NCBI GenBank assembly: GCA_963612735.1
Contig: CAVDWX010000006.1
Location: forward strand, 1 to 15,419
Direction of reading: 5' to 3'
DNA length: 15,419 nucleotides
Origin: CAVDWX01 sp963612735
Lineage (GTDB): Bacteria > Bacillota_I > Bacilli_A > RFN20 > CAG-826
A program made the translations under genes and the position numbers. The notes below the pieces were generated by a model, which did not search any database, had not been told where the DNA came from, and saw nothing but the letters and a program-made list of their open reading frames with translations. Shown piece by piece: positions 1 to 8,540 of the stretch (position 1 is the stretch's first letter; every line of letters starts with the position of its first letter).

Positions 1-719
1 ATAACTAATGGTTCATATAAAGAAGCACCATTAAAAAGTTCTATGGTGTAAGCTTCACTATTGTCAAATGTTTCATTTAAATCTTTTAAATAACCATAAC
101 ATTTAATTACCCCATAGCAATCAATACTTCCTTTTTCGGTAATAACCATTTCAGCATATTGTCCAACAGTTGCTCCTTGCATCTTGCTGCCAGGTCCTTT
201 TTCGCCAGTGATAATTAATTCAGAATTATTTTTAATTGTTAATTTAGCATTTAATTTAATTTGCAATTTTCTTTTATTAATCGGATCATTATCTGCAAAG
301 GTTGATGAAGTGTAAAAATTTGTTTTAACAAAATCATTATCTTTATTATCTTCGCTATAAATAACACGTAAAATATCACCAGCAGAATCGCTACCTAAAG
401 AACAATCATTATTAATTTCAACAACAGTATTAGAATTACCGGGCAAAACATAAATTGTTTCTGAAGTGCTTGCAAAGGTAGTTGAGGCAACATTTAAAGC
501 TGTTTCAAGATTAGAAAAAGCATAATTAACATTATCCTTAACAAAATAACATACTGGTTTAGTATTTTTCGTAACTTCAGTTGTCGCACTGTCAGGTACA
601 TTTTTAATATAATCAATCCATTCCGCACTAAAAGAAGCAATAAAACTAGATAAAGTAGCAATACCTAAAATCATTAATATTGGTCGTTTTAGTAAAGAAA
701 AATGGCTCTTCCTATTCAT
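1..719 (-). CDS. Secreted surface protein with SipW-like N-terminal signal, 3' end outside the window
   Basis: This frame opens with ATG at 719 and stays open for 239 codons to the left edge, so the C-terminus is missing. Residues 1-13 are basic (MNRKSHFSLLKRP). A hydrophobic segment follows (about 14-31) and ends in FSAEW, which resembles the GFAAWV ending of the SipW-type signals upstream in the same operon. The remainder is rich in Asn, Thr and Ser. It shows alternating strand patterns around residues 145-210 (for example KLTIKNNSELIITGEKG) that suggest repetitive beta structure, perhaps a beta-helix. It contains three Cys after the signal. The start overlaps the stop of the preceding gene by 8 bases (712-719), which implies translational coupling. 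No specific family is recognised. A role as an exported substrate of the operon's signal peptidase is inferred from the N-terminus and the context. Confidence 0.75.
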   Translation of the reverse strand, partial: MNRKSHFSLLKRPILMILGIATLSSFIASFSAEWIDYIKNVPDSATTEVTKNTKPVCYFVKDNVNYAFSNLETALNVASTTFASTSETIYVLPGNSNTVVEINNDCSLGSDSAGDILRVIYSEDNKDNDFVKTNFYTSSTFADNDPINKRKLQIKLNAKLTIKNNSELIITGEKGPGSKMQGATVGQYAEMVITEKGSIDCYGVIKCYGYLKDLNETFDNSEAYTIELFNGASLYEPLV

Positions 720-1335
720 TTTCATTCCATCCTAAACAAAGTTTTAAGGTTAATGTTTTGTTCCAATCCGAAAAGTTTTTTAAATATTCAATAGTGATAG
801 AGAAAGAAAATTTAACAAACTCTATGCCTTTAGAACCAAAACTTGAAAAATCTAAATTATAAGTTGGAAAGACACCACTAACAGAAATGCCTGTAGTAAT
901 TTCCTCTTTTAAATAGCCTTTTACAGTCTTGAAGTCATCGGTTTCTTCAATGCTAAAATTTAAAGTAACGCTAGATAAATTTATAAAATCAATAATTTCT
1001 AATTTATCTTTATATGCAATTTTAAAAGTTCCTTCAAAAGTCGCAGACGTTCCACTGCTAAGAGTAAACGTATTAGATTCAGGAACAAAATATCCATACG
1101 CTTCAGAATAATATAAAGGTTTAGTAATCTTTATGTCTTCAAAGCATTGAATATATTTATCTTCGGTCACTACGGTATCAGCTTCAATTACTAAATCCGT
1201 ATATTTAGTGTCATTTCCTTCTACTACCCAAGAAGAAAAGCCAACGCCTACAAGGGAGAGCATACAAAGAAAAGCAAAACCACCACCGAGGTAGTTTTTA
1301 ATATGCCTTTTTAAGATATGCTCGCGGTAAATCAT
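712..1335 (-). CDS. SipW-dependent-type secreted protein (third TasA/camelysin-like candidate)
   Basis: The protein has 207 residues. A basic N-terminus (MIYREHILKRHIKNY) precedes a hydrophobic segment at about 17-34 ending in VGVGFSSWVVEGND. This G-F-x-x-W-V pattern is the hallmark of SipW-cognate signal sequences and is shared with the two proteins at the head of the operon (GFAAWVIS). The mature part is small and beta-rich and ends LKLCLGWNENE, loosely echoing the hydrophobic-x-W-G motif near the C-termini of those proteins. The start at 1335 lies 3 bases after the stop of the lipoprotein gene. A GAGGAG sequence inside the last codons of the lipoprotein gene is about 15 bases upstream of the ATG, which is long, so initiation may rely on coupling. 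It is probably a minor fibre or surface subunit. Assignment to the exact family is by signal and context rather than by the mature sequence. Confidence 0.75.
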   Translation of the reverse strand: MIYREHILKRHIKNYLGGGFAFLCMLSLVGVGFSSWVVEGNDTKYTDLVIEADTVVTEDKYIQCFEDIKITKPLYYSEAYGYFVPESNTFTLSSGTSATFEGTFKIAYKDKLEIIDFINLSSVTLNFSIEETDDFKTVKGYLKEEITTGISVSGVFPTYNLDFSSFGSKGIEFVKFSFSITIEYLKNFSDWNKTLTLKLCLGWNENE

Positions 1336-1338
1336 ATG

Positions 1339-2343
1339 TTATAAGCTATTCTCCTCATATATCGCGTAAAGAGTTAAATCACCCATAACAGGAGTAAAAT
1401 TAGTAAAATAGCTATCGCTCACTCCCATATTTAATGTAGCGCTCCAGCCAAGGAAAGTATAATCAGCTTTCACTGCTTCAGGCAAAGCTCCATATTTATT
1501 TAAAGCATAATAATCGCCGTGTTTAATTTGAGTGACGTAAATGGTAGAACCTTTAACTGTGGCTCCTTCACCTGGATCAAATGTCACAGTGTGCATTGTT
1601 TGTTCCGCTTTTAAGCTGGCAATTAAAGTCCAAGTACCATCTACTTTTAAATAAATCGCCGTAATCGAAGTATTGAAATAGAAATCTCCATCCACCCCAA
1701 TACTTTCACTTGGTTCGCTATTTCCGTATAACCAAGTTTTGCCCGCTTCTCCAGTATCACCTTTTTCCGCTTTTGGAATAGTAAATGTCTCGCTAGTTCC
1801 ATCACTATATGAAATAGTCACAACCGTATCGCCTTTACTCGAATCAGCGCTTATCGATTCAATCCCTCTTCCTGGTTCACCTTTTTCACCGCGCGGAATG
1901 GGAATGACTTCACTTTTAGTGCCATCGCTATAAAGAAATTGAATGCCGGTTAATACACCAGATGTTGCATCAGTAATTTGTTCTATACCAACAATAGAGA
2001 CACCGTTAGGAAGTTCAAAATCAGTATAAGTTCCATCAGTGTAAGTAATAGTAAATAGAGTGGATTTACCGTCTTCACTAGGAACGGGATCACTCACTTT
2101 ATCAATCCCCACTGCGTCTTTTCCATCGTTTCCTTTTGGAATGGTGACGGTAAGAGGGGTTTTAGATTCATCATTATATGTAATCTTTAAAACTAAATCT
2201 CCCTCTTCATTCGTGGAAGTCGTGATTTCTTTTATCGCTAATAATTCATCAGTGCTCGTTTTAAAAAAGCCACAACTAGTTAAACTTAAAGGCGCTAGTA
2301 AGAAGAGCAAAGCAGAAAGTAGATAAGTGAATTTCTTTTTCAT
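1339..2343 (-). CDS. Surface lipoprotein with tandem collagen-like/beta repeats and C-terminal InlB-type repeat
   Basis: The protein has 334 residues. The signal peptide MKKKFTYLLSALLFLLAPLS is followed by lipobox LTSC with Cys24 as the lipidation site, so the protein is membrane-anchored and surface-exposed. Residues about 36-201 form four imperfect repeats of roughly 40 residues, each with a GI-x-x-I start, a T-I-x-Y-x-DGT strand, an IP end, and a GxxG linker such as GEKGEPG. Residues about 201-245 match the W-x-x-G...GDFYFNT...IYLKVDGTWTLI module that commonly follows collagen-like stretches in Gram-positive surface and phage fibre proteins. Residues about 250-330 match a Listeria-Bacteroides (InlB B) repeat: TVTFDPGEG...DYTFLGWSAT...LTLYAIYEE. 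It sits 2 bases after the beta-helix gene and 3 bases before the next start. Likely role: adhesin or structural accessory of the exported assembly, inferred from domain content. Confidence 0.88.
   Translation of the reverse strand: MKKKFTYLLSALLFLLAPLSLTSCGFFKTSTDELLAIKEITTSTNEEGDLVLKITYNDESKTPLTVTIPKGNDGKDAVGIDKVSDPVPSEDGKSTLFTITYTDGTYTDFELPNGVSIVGIEQITDATSGVLTGIQFLYSDGTKSEVIPIPRGEKGEPGRGIESISADSSKGDTVVTISYSDGTSETFTIPKAEKGDTGEAGKTWLYGNSEPSESIGVDGDFYFNTSITAIYLKVDGTWTLIASLKAEQTMHTVTFDPGEGATVKGSTIYVTQIKHGDYYALNKYGALPEAVKADYTFLGWSATLNMGVSDSYFTNFTPVMGDLTLYAIYEENSL
1741..2238 (-). repeat. Four tandem ~40-residue repeats inside the lipoprotein
   Basis: Protein residues about 36-77, 78-116, 117-158 and 159-201 align by eye. 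Each begins with an Ile-rich strand (AIKEI, VGIDKV, VGIEQI, RGIESI). A central Y-x-DGT or equivalent turn follows (TYNDES, TYTDGT, LYSDGT, SYSDGT), then an IP or LP-N/K/R-G ending with Gly-rich linkers GNDGKDAVG, GEKGEPGRG and GDTGEAG. The first copy is the most divergent. The repeats appear degenerate at DNA level and are best recognised in the protein. Confidence 0.7.
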
Positions 2344-2345
2344 GA

Positions 2346-4904
2346 TTAATAATTTCCTTTCATATAATTGTTAATGAGAGTTTGAACTTTAGGTGTTTCA
2401 TTAAATAGATAACCGTTTCTCGTACAAACGAAGGAAAATGGGTTGAACCCTGTTACTATAGTAACACATTTTAATAAAATGTTTTTCATCATTTGTATGT
2501 AATTAGTTCCACTATATTTATATTTATCAAGCAAATATTCATCTAAGAATGATAAATCAATCTTTTCCGTAATTTGTTTTTCATATTCGCTACCGCTGAT
2601 GAAATTAACAACACTATTATTTTTCCCACCCCCATAATAAGCAAGAGCAATATTAGTGTAAGAAACATATGATCCATCTTCTTGTTTGACGCGGTTAAGT
2701 CCACCAGCTTGTTCGATTTTTCTTCTAAGCAAAGGAATAAGTGGGAATATATCATCGATAGTTATTTCTCGAATTTCACTCCCGGAAGAAGAACCGATTA
2801 ACGAATTATAAATATCAGATATATTTTCTAAAATAAGTCCACTTAAATCGATATTATCAACCTTTTTATAATCATAAAATTTAGTGTTACCATAAATGCT
2901 AACATGTGCAGGATAAGAAACGCCTCCCACCCCGTTAGCGAATAAAGGAACGATGCTAGAAAGTGCTCCTCCACCCATCGAATAAAACATATTTTTAATT
3001 TTGCTAGGCGAACCGTTATATAAGAAAGGTCCATTAAACATCGTTTCTAAGCCAATCGAAGCAATACCGGACATATAAAATAAAGTATCGGTAATATCGA
3101 CATCCGTATTATAGCTATTAGAAGCATAATCTAACCCTTCTTGAATGGAAGTAAGAGCAACTTTACTCTTACTAGCGTCTTTAAATTCACCGCTTAAATA
3201 ATTATTTAAAGCCGTATCTCCTTCAGAAGTTGAAGTATAAGTAGAATTATTATAAGAAAGATAAGAAGCGATATTAGAATTGACTTTCTTTCCATTTTCA
3301 TTAATGAATTCATGACTAATCGAATCATCGACTTTACTATATTCATTACTTGAAACGCTTAATAAAAAGTTCCGTGAATAAGAAATTAAACAGTTGGTAA
3401 CATTAACATTTTTACTCGACATGATTTTTAAAACCGTCTTCCCACTTGAAAGACGAGAATTAATGATATTGATATCGTTACCTTTAGTTTCTAAAACAGT
3501 CCCAGTATATTCTAAGTTTGCTAAATTATTACCAAAGTCACAATTTTTTAAATTGATGTCATTAATGGTAATATCATTACCTTCAACATACATGCCAATA
3601 TTATCTTGCCCGTACGCTGCGACAAGTGGCTCCTTATTAGGATCGCCTAAACAGTAAAAAGGTAAAGGTCCTTTAAATAAATTCTTTTCATTTAATTGAG
3701 GAAGCAAAACACCATTAACTTCAATCGTTGAATAAGGATAAGTTAAATTATGTAAATTAAGGGTATAACCATTCCCATATACATCTTTTTGAATATGAAT
3801 GCCGGCGATGATTTGATTACTAATCGGTGAATAATCTTTATTCGATGAAGCAAATTCATTCCACTGCATGATATATTCATGATTATAAGTCGTTTTAAAG
3901 CGATATACTTCATTATCAAAATTAAAGTCATTATCTTTATTTAACGTTCCAAATAGCTCAACGTTATTGCTCTTTAAAGTCGTTTTATCCTTATTGGAAT
4001 CAAAATTATAAGCATTTGATAAACTTTCTAAATGTTTTCTTAAAACAATGATTTCTCCCTCGCTAGATAAATTAGAGCAGTGCAATAAATCTTTATAGCT
4101 ATAAACATTAACCCCGTCATTAACAACACTAAATTTAAAAATACATGCTTCACCCGTATCTAAATCAGAAATTGAAAAACCAAATGTGACATATATTTCT
4201 ATTGTTTTTAAAGTTGATTTTATATTTTTCCTATTTTCATTACTATCTTCTTTAAAGAGAAGAGAAGAAATCTTAATCTTCTTATTAATCATATCGACAT
4301 CGACATATTGTTCATCATCTAATTCTTTATCGATTAATGATTGAACCTTTAATAATTTGACTTCGCTCGCATTTCTTTCCCCATACGTATTAATCTTAAA
4401 ATCAAAAGAAGCTTCAACCTTATTAAAAGAAGAATCAAAATCATATAGACCAAAATAGGAATGAGTATCGATATTGGACTGGGAAGAAGAAATGGAGGGA
4501 GTAACACTAATCGCGGAAGTAGAATAAATAATCCCATCTAAATAACGATATATATTCCCTTTTTCATTCGTACAAGTAATCTTCACTTCCCCTTCGTTTA
4601 AACCTTTTAAATATGATCTATTATTTTTTAAAACAATTTCAGCGTTAGGAGTTTCATGATCGTCTTTATTAACTACTGACCACACTAATTTGGCATTTGT
4701 AACCGGATAATTTTTATCGCTGATTCCATATGCATTTAATTCTTTTTCGCTATTTATTTTGACCCCAATACTATCTTCATAGTCCCAGCCAATACTTAAA
4801 ATATCATTTTCAAATAGATTAAAAGTCATCGATATCACACTGACACCAAGTAGAGCAATGATAAAAGGGAATAATAAAAGAATGAATAAATTCTTCTTAC
4901 CCAT
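2346..4904 (-). CDS. Large anchored surface protein with Ig-like domain and probable parallel beta-helix
   Basis: The protein has 852 residues. A single N-terminal hydrophobic segment at about 5-28 is either an uncleaved anchor or a signal peptide, so the bulk is extracellular. Residues about 65-115 fit a bacterial Ig-like (BIG2) domain, with a KLVWSVVN strand and a YLKGLNEGEVKITCTN ending. Residues about 365-520 show ladder-like strands typical of right-handed beta-helix proteins (GNGYTLNLHNL, GNDITINDINLKNCDF, GNDINIINSRL, SSKNVNVTNCLI). The C-terminal 300 residues are unrecognised, contain a Gly-rich patch (MGGGALSS, NGVGGVS), and end without an LPxTG sorting signal. The start shares one base with the permease stop (TAATG), so translation is coupled to the exporter. 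This suggests an association with that ABC system, either as substrate or as extracellular partner. No catalytic residues were recognised; an adhesin-like or matrix role is inferred. Confidence 0.82.
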   Translation of the reverse strand: MGKKNLFILLLFPFIIALLGVSVISMTFNLFENDILSIGWDYEDSIGVKINSEKELNAYGISDKNYPVTNAKLVWSVVNKDDHETPNAEIVLKNNRSYLKGLNEGEVKITCTNEKGNIYRYLDGIIYSTSAISVTPSISSSQSNIDTHSYFGLYDFDSSFNKVEASFDFKINTYGERNASEVKLLKVQSLIDKELDDEQYVDVDMINKKIKISSLLFKEDSNENRKNIKSTLKTIEIYVTFGFSISDLDTGEACIFKFSVVNDGVNVYSYKDLLHCSNLSSEGEIIVLRKHLESLSNAYNFDSNKDKTTLKSNNVELFGTLNKDNDFNFDNEVYRFKTTYNHEYIMQWNEFASSNKDYSPISNQIIAGIHIQKDVYGNGYTLNLHNLTYPYSTIEVNGVLLPQLNEKNLFKGPLPFYCLGDPNKEPLVAAYGQDNIGMYVEGNDITINDINLKNCDFGNNLANLEYTGTVLETKGNDINIINSRLSSGKTVLKIMSSKNVNVTNCLISYSRNFLLSVSSNEYSKVDDSISHEFINENGKKVNSNIASYLSYNNSTYTSTSEGDTALNNYLSGEFKDASKSKVALTSIQEGLDYASNSYNTDVDITDTLFYMSGIASIGLETMFNGPFLYNGSPSKIKNMFYSMGGGALSSIVPLFANGVGGVSYPAHVSIYGNTKFYDYKKVDNIDLSGLILENISDIYNSLIGSSSGSEIREITIDDIFPLIPLLRRKIEQAGGLNRVKQEDGSYVSYTNIALAYYGGGKNNSVVNFISGSEYEKQITEKIDLSFLDEYLLDKYKYSGTNYIQMMKNILLKCVTIVTGFNPFSFVCTRNGYLFNETPKVQTLINNYMKGNY

Positions 4905-6502
4905 TAATTGATGACCTCCATTTCAAGAAACCATTTATTAAATTTATTTTTTCCTCTAATTAAGAAAGGAAGGAAACATAAAATTAAGATTAATAAGCCC
5001 ACTAGGTAGGAGTAATAGATACTGATCTTATAAAAGGAAAATAACATCATCACAAAAAAGGAAATTAAAGGTAATAGATAAGTAGATAATGTCGAAAATA
5101 AATAGTTTCTCGCTCCATTGCGTTTAATCTTTAATTCTTCATATAAAGAAATTAAAGACAATATTGCTAAAAAGAATAAGACATAAATAAATGAACATAA
5201 AGCATTTAAAAAGTTCATCTGTTTAGAAATCAATAAAACAATAATCGAAAGTAAAGAAAAGAAAGTGACTGCGAGATAAGGGATTAATAATTTAGCGAAT
5301 AATTGTTTAGCTATCGGAACTGGGATAGTTTTAATAACTCGAATGTTTTTATTCTCATTGCTGATATAACTAGTACCGCTTGAAAAGACAATTGCCACCA
5401 TTAAAAGTAAAATCAAGAAATCTAAGATAGCGATGATGTCGGGTATAGCTAAAGCATAATATGATAAAGTCCCATTTTTAAAGATGACATTAAGTCCGTT
5501 AATGACAAAATAACTTAAGACCGGTTCAATGAATAATAAGCCGGTAAAAGTAATTAAATAATTGGAATTCCTAAATAAGATAATCAATTCTTTTTTAATT
5601 AGAGTAGGGAATAATTTATGAACTTTGACTTCTTTAATTTTATCATTTTTCTTTTCTTGCTCACTGGAAGGAAGATATAAAAAGCGATGATAAAAATAAA
5701 TGGAAAGAGATAAACCGATGATAAATATGCCTCCATTAAACGCTAAATAAGGAAAGATGGAAGAAGGTTTATTCTTAATAAAGACATCCACTAAAAAGTT
5801 AACGGGGAATAATCTTTTTGAAATAGCCACAAAAGCATCTAATCTTTCTTTAGTAAATAAGGAATCAAATTTAGAATTGGAAACGATATTGACAAATAAA
5901 GATAAGACATAACCATATAAAAACGCTAAAGAAAAGCCAACGATAATAATAACGATGAGCTGTAAAAATAAATGTTTTGAAAAATAATCAGAAATAGATT
6001 TAAAGGGCATTAATAAAATTAAAGCCACTCCCCCTTGAAATAAAAACATGCAGATTGGGTAATAAAAGGATTGATAATAATAAGTTAATCCGCGGTTTAA
6101 AGAGATGCCGTAAGCAATAAATAGAGGTAATGTAAATAATAAATTAAAGAAATACATGATGAGAAATAAAAAAATTAATTTTGAAATGATCTTTTTCTCA
6201 TTAGAAATGGGGTAGGGACCAATGGTAACGATATCAGCATTATCAAAAAATAATTTTTTGGCATAAATTAAACATAGAAATGTTAATAAAATCATTAAGA
6301 TAAATAAGAAAATGCTAAATAAAGCAATAGAGGCGCCGTTATAGGCTTTAATCTTATTTAAAATAGTGCCAAATATCTTAATCTCAATATAGATAAAAAT
6401 CGAAGCGATGATTAAATAAAAGATAAAGGTTAAGATGCGATTAGTTAACGTCCCTTTCCCTTTAAATAATAATTTAAAATCTTTAGCGATGAGATTAAGC
6501 AT
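4904..6502 (-). CDS. ABC-2 type exporter permease, multi-spanning membrane protein
   Basis: The protein has 532 residues and is very hydrophobic. I count about twelve membrane helices arranged as two similar halves (roughly residues 20-210 and 260-525). Each half carries the cytosolic motif seen in ABC-2-type exporter subunits: NADIVTIGPYPISNEKKIISK near residue 90 and SNENKNIRVIKTIPVPIAKQ near residue 395. This corresponds to the S-x-E-x-K...K-x-x-P-I-S pattern of such permeases. The gene starts on the last base of the ATPase stop codon (TAATG) and ends with the same arrangement at the beta-helix gene. The ATPase, permease and large surface protein are therefore translationally chained. It should form a membrane exporter with the preceding ATPase. 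The substrate is unknown; candidates are a polypeptide, a peptide, or a lipid-linked component of the surface assembly. Confidence 0.88.
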   Translation of the reverse strand: MLNLIAKDFKLLFKGKGTLTNRILTFIFYLIIASIFIYIEIKIFGTILNKIKAYNGASIALFSIFLFILMILLTFLCLIYAKKLFFDNADIVTIGPYPISNEKKIISKLIFLFLIMYFFNLLFTLPLFIAYGISLNRGLTYYYQSFYYPICMFLFQGGVALILLMPFKSISDYFSKHLFLQLIVIIIVGFSLAFLYGYVLSLFVNIVSNSKFDSLFTKERLDAFVAISKRLFPVNFLVDVFIKNKPSSIFPYLAFNGGIFIIGLSLSIYFYHRFLYLPSSEQEKKNDKIKEVKVHKLFPTLIKKELIILFRNSNYLITFTGLLFIEPVLSYFVINGLNVIFKNGTLSYYALAIPDIIAILDFLILLLMVAIVFSSGTSYISNENKNIRVIKTIPVPIAKQLFAKLLIPYLAVTFFSLLSIIVLLISKQMNFLNALCSFIYVLFFLAILSLISLYEELKIKRNGARNYLFSTLSTYLLPLISFFVMMLFSFYKISIYYSYLVGLLILILCFLPFLIRGKNKFNKWFLEMEVIN

Positions 6503-7263
6503 TATTTTTCCTCATAGACATTTAAGAATATGCGCGGAAGTTGTAAAGCTTTATTAGGTGAACGTTTTAAGTCTAATAATTCATATACAATTCCCTTATT
6601 AACAATGGCGACACGGTCACATAATTTGCCCACTAGTTCGATATTATGAGAAGTGATAAAGACGGTCTTACCGTGATTAGCGTATTCTCTCATCATCTTT
6701 TTAAGTTCTTCGACCGCCATGATATCAAGTCCAACTGTGGGTTCATCTAAAATCCAGATATCTGGATTATGAATTAAAGAAGAGATGAGACATAATTTTT
6801 GTTTCATACCATGACTATAAGAAGAGATTAATTTAGACAAATCTTCTTCTTTTAAATCAAGACGATTACATAAATATTTGTAATTAGTTTTAAATTCACC
6901 TTCTGAAATTTGAAATATGGAAGCGACAAATTCTAAATATTCATAACCCGTCATCGTTTCATAGCACGTCGGTTCACTAGCGACATATCCAAATAAAGAT
7001 TTAGCAATAAGCGGTTCTTTAGAAATGTCATATCCATCTAAAGTAATGGTACCTTTATTAAAACGTTTGATGCCAATCATACAATCAATCGTGGTTGATT
7101 TACCAACGCCGTTTTTTCCAATAAAGCCAAATAATTCACCCGGATACACTTCTAAATTGAGCCCTTTTAAAACTTCATGCTTGCCGTATGATTTATATAA
7201 ATTAGAAATCACGATGGAAGGCTTTTTTTCTTCTTTTATTTCGTCTTTATTAATCTCTTCCAT
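6502..7263 (-). CDS. ABC transporter ATP-binding protein
   Basis: The protein has 253 residues, a usual length for a stand-alone ABC ATPase. Walker A is GKNGVGKST at about 49-57, the signature is SYSHGMKQK at about 148-156, and Walker B is IWILDEP at about 169-175 with the D-loop VGLD. The H-loop is SHN with His206. The Q-loop region reads GYVASEPTCYETMTGYEYL, with Glu where many families have Gln; this is common in exporters of the YhaQ/EcsA-like type. A short charged N-terminal extension (residues 1-14) precedes the domain. The gene begins inside the end of the DUF2357-like gene (14-base overlap) and has an AGGAG ribosome binding site about 7-12 bases upstream. It powers the permease encoded next. 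The ABC family assignment is secure and the transported substrate is not known. Confidence 0.95.
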   Translation of the reverse strand: MEEINKDEIKEEKKPSIVISNLYKSYGKHEVLKGLNLEVYPGELFGFIGKNGVGKSTTIDCMIGIKRFNKGTITLDGYDISKEPLIAKSLFGYVASEPTCYETMTGYEYLEFVASIFQISEGEFKTNYKYLCNRLDLKEEDLSKLISSYSHGMKQKLCLISSLIHNPDIWILDEPTVGLDIMAVEELKKMMREYANHGKTVFITSHNIELVGKLCDRVAIVNKGIVYELLDLKRSPNKALQLPRIFLNVYEEK

Positions 7264-8536
7264 AACTTCTCCTAATCTTGATAAAGATAATTTGGTTATC
7301 TTTTAAAACATATTTAGAATGACAAGATGAACAAGTATAGATATTATTATCATCAATAACTAATTCCATCTTTTTACAAATCGGGCAATATTTGGAATAG
7401 ATGAGTTCATTCCCTTTTACCAATCGATAATGATTAGAAATGATTTCTTTAATCATCTTATTTTCTTTAAGTGGATCTTCATTTGAATAATAAATCTTCT
7501 TATTTTCAATATAGCCATATCGCCATATCGAAATAAAATTAACACTATCAAAATTATCATATTCGCTTAAATCAGGACGTAATTGATTTAAATCATGTTC
7601 AACAATTAATAAGATCAAAGAAGTATGATTGATTAATTTATTATCTAACTTAATCATAACTTGATTAGTTTCCTTAGCTAAACTAATTTCATAATGACAA
7701 TATTCATTAGTGAATGATATCGGCTTATAAATATCAAATTTAGATTTATCAATCTTAATATCGAATCCATTCTTTAAAAAATAAGAGATAAGAATATAGA
7801 AATAATATTCCTTTAATTTATTATTGATGGAATTACTATCTCCATATTTAATCATTTCTTTATAAAAGCGATAAACGCGATTATATAAATTGTTATCGAG
7901 CAATATATTCGTCGGAGCAACATTATCAATCTTATGATGTTCTTTATTGATTACTTTATAAAAATAAGTGCTCTTTAAATAGCGGAGCTTATTACTAATT
8001 TTTTTAATCAAAGCGATGATATCGACTTGATTCTTCTTTAATGTAAGAGAAGTAACATTCCCGTTAAGTCGAGAAATCATAATCATATAGAAAGAAGAAT
8101 AATTTTCAATATCTTTTGAAATGAGATTGATGACATGAACCATTAAATAATTTTCATACGTCTTAATCTCATCGATATGTTCTTTATAATAAACTCTTTC
8201 AGGAATCATCCCGATGACATTTCTTCTCCACATCGAAGCATCTTTCACCGTTTTAGAAAAATCATCATTATCTAAAGAGCCGGCTTGTCCACTTCGAATA
8301 ATGATCTCATTATATGTAGAAGAAAGTAAGGGCTTAGAAGCAATCGAATTTAAAATGGAAAGAATGTAATTAATTTCATTTAAATAATCGATATCCTTTT
8401 TTAGAAAGGAAGATTGAATAGAAGCGATATGACTATTTTTTAAATAGGAGAAAACCTCCTTATTAGGTTTAGCTAAACATTTATCTAATAAGGAAGCATA
8501 TATTTCATTTAAATAATATTCTTCGCCTCTAAGCAT
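7250..8536 (-). CDS. DUF2357-like protein with C-terminal zinc ribbon, partner of the McrB-like ATPase
   Basis: The protein has 428 residues, mostly helical and Lys/Asn/Ile-rich, with no signal peptide or membrane segment, so it should be cytosolic. Residues about 100-140 contain W-R-R-N-V-I-G-M-I-P-E-R and then IKTYENYLMVHVINLI. This resembles the conserved ENxxV/H segment of DUF2357 proteins, which are the usual McrC-like partners of McrB-type AAA+ ATPases. Residues 384-405 form a clear zinc ribbon (CPIC...CSSC, Cys384, 387, 402, 405). I could not find a convincing PD-(D/E)xK nuclease signature; the segment around residues 275-315 is the right kind of place but lacks an obvious D...ExK set. 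It starts 4 bases after the ATPase gene. The family call rests on a short motif plus context, so it is moderate. Loss of nuclease activity is an inference. Confidence 0.65.
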   Translation of the reverse strand: MLRGEEYYLNEIYASLLDKCLAKPNKEVFSYLKNSHIASIQSSFLKKDIDYLNEINYILSILNSIASKPLLSSTYNEIIIRSGQAGSLDNDDFSKTVKDASMWRRNVIGMIPERVYYKEHIDEIKTYENYLMVHVINLISKDIENYSSFYMIMISRLNGNVTSLTLKKNQVDIIALIKKISNKLRYLKSTYFYKVINKEHHKIDNVAPTNILLDNNLYNRVYRFYKEMIKYGDSNSINNKLKEYYFYILISYFLKNGFDIKIDKSKFDIYKPISFTNEYCHYEISLAKETNQVMIKLDNKLINHTSLILLIVEHDLNQLRPDLSEYDNFDSVNFISIWRYGYIENKKIYYSNEDPLKENKMIKEIISNHYRLVKGNELIYSKYCPICKKMELVIDDNNIYTCSSCHSKYVLKDNQIIFIKIRRSYGRD

Positions 8537-8540
8537 AGAA

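Noticed and set aside
680..1111. Plus-strand ORFs of about 60 codons at 680-862 and 929-1111
   Set aside because: They lie antisense to a well-supported exported protein gene, have no clear ribosome binding site, and encode low-complexity products.
2346..4904. LPxTG sortase substrate
   Set aside because: The C-terminus (NNYMKGNY) has no LPxTG motif, hydrophobic span or charged tail, and no sortase gene is seen in the window.
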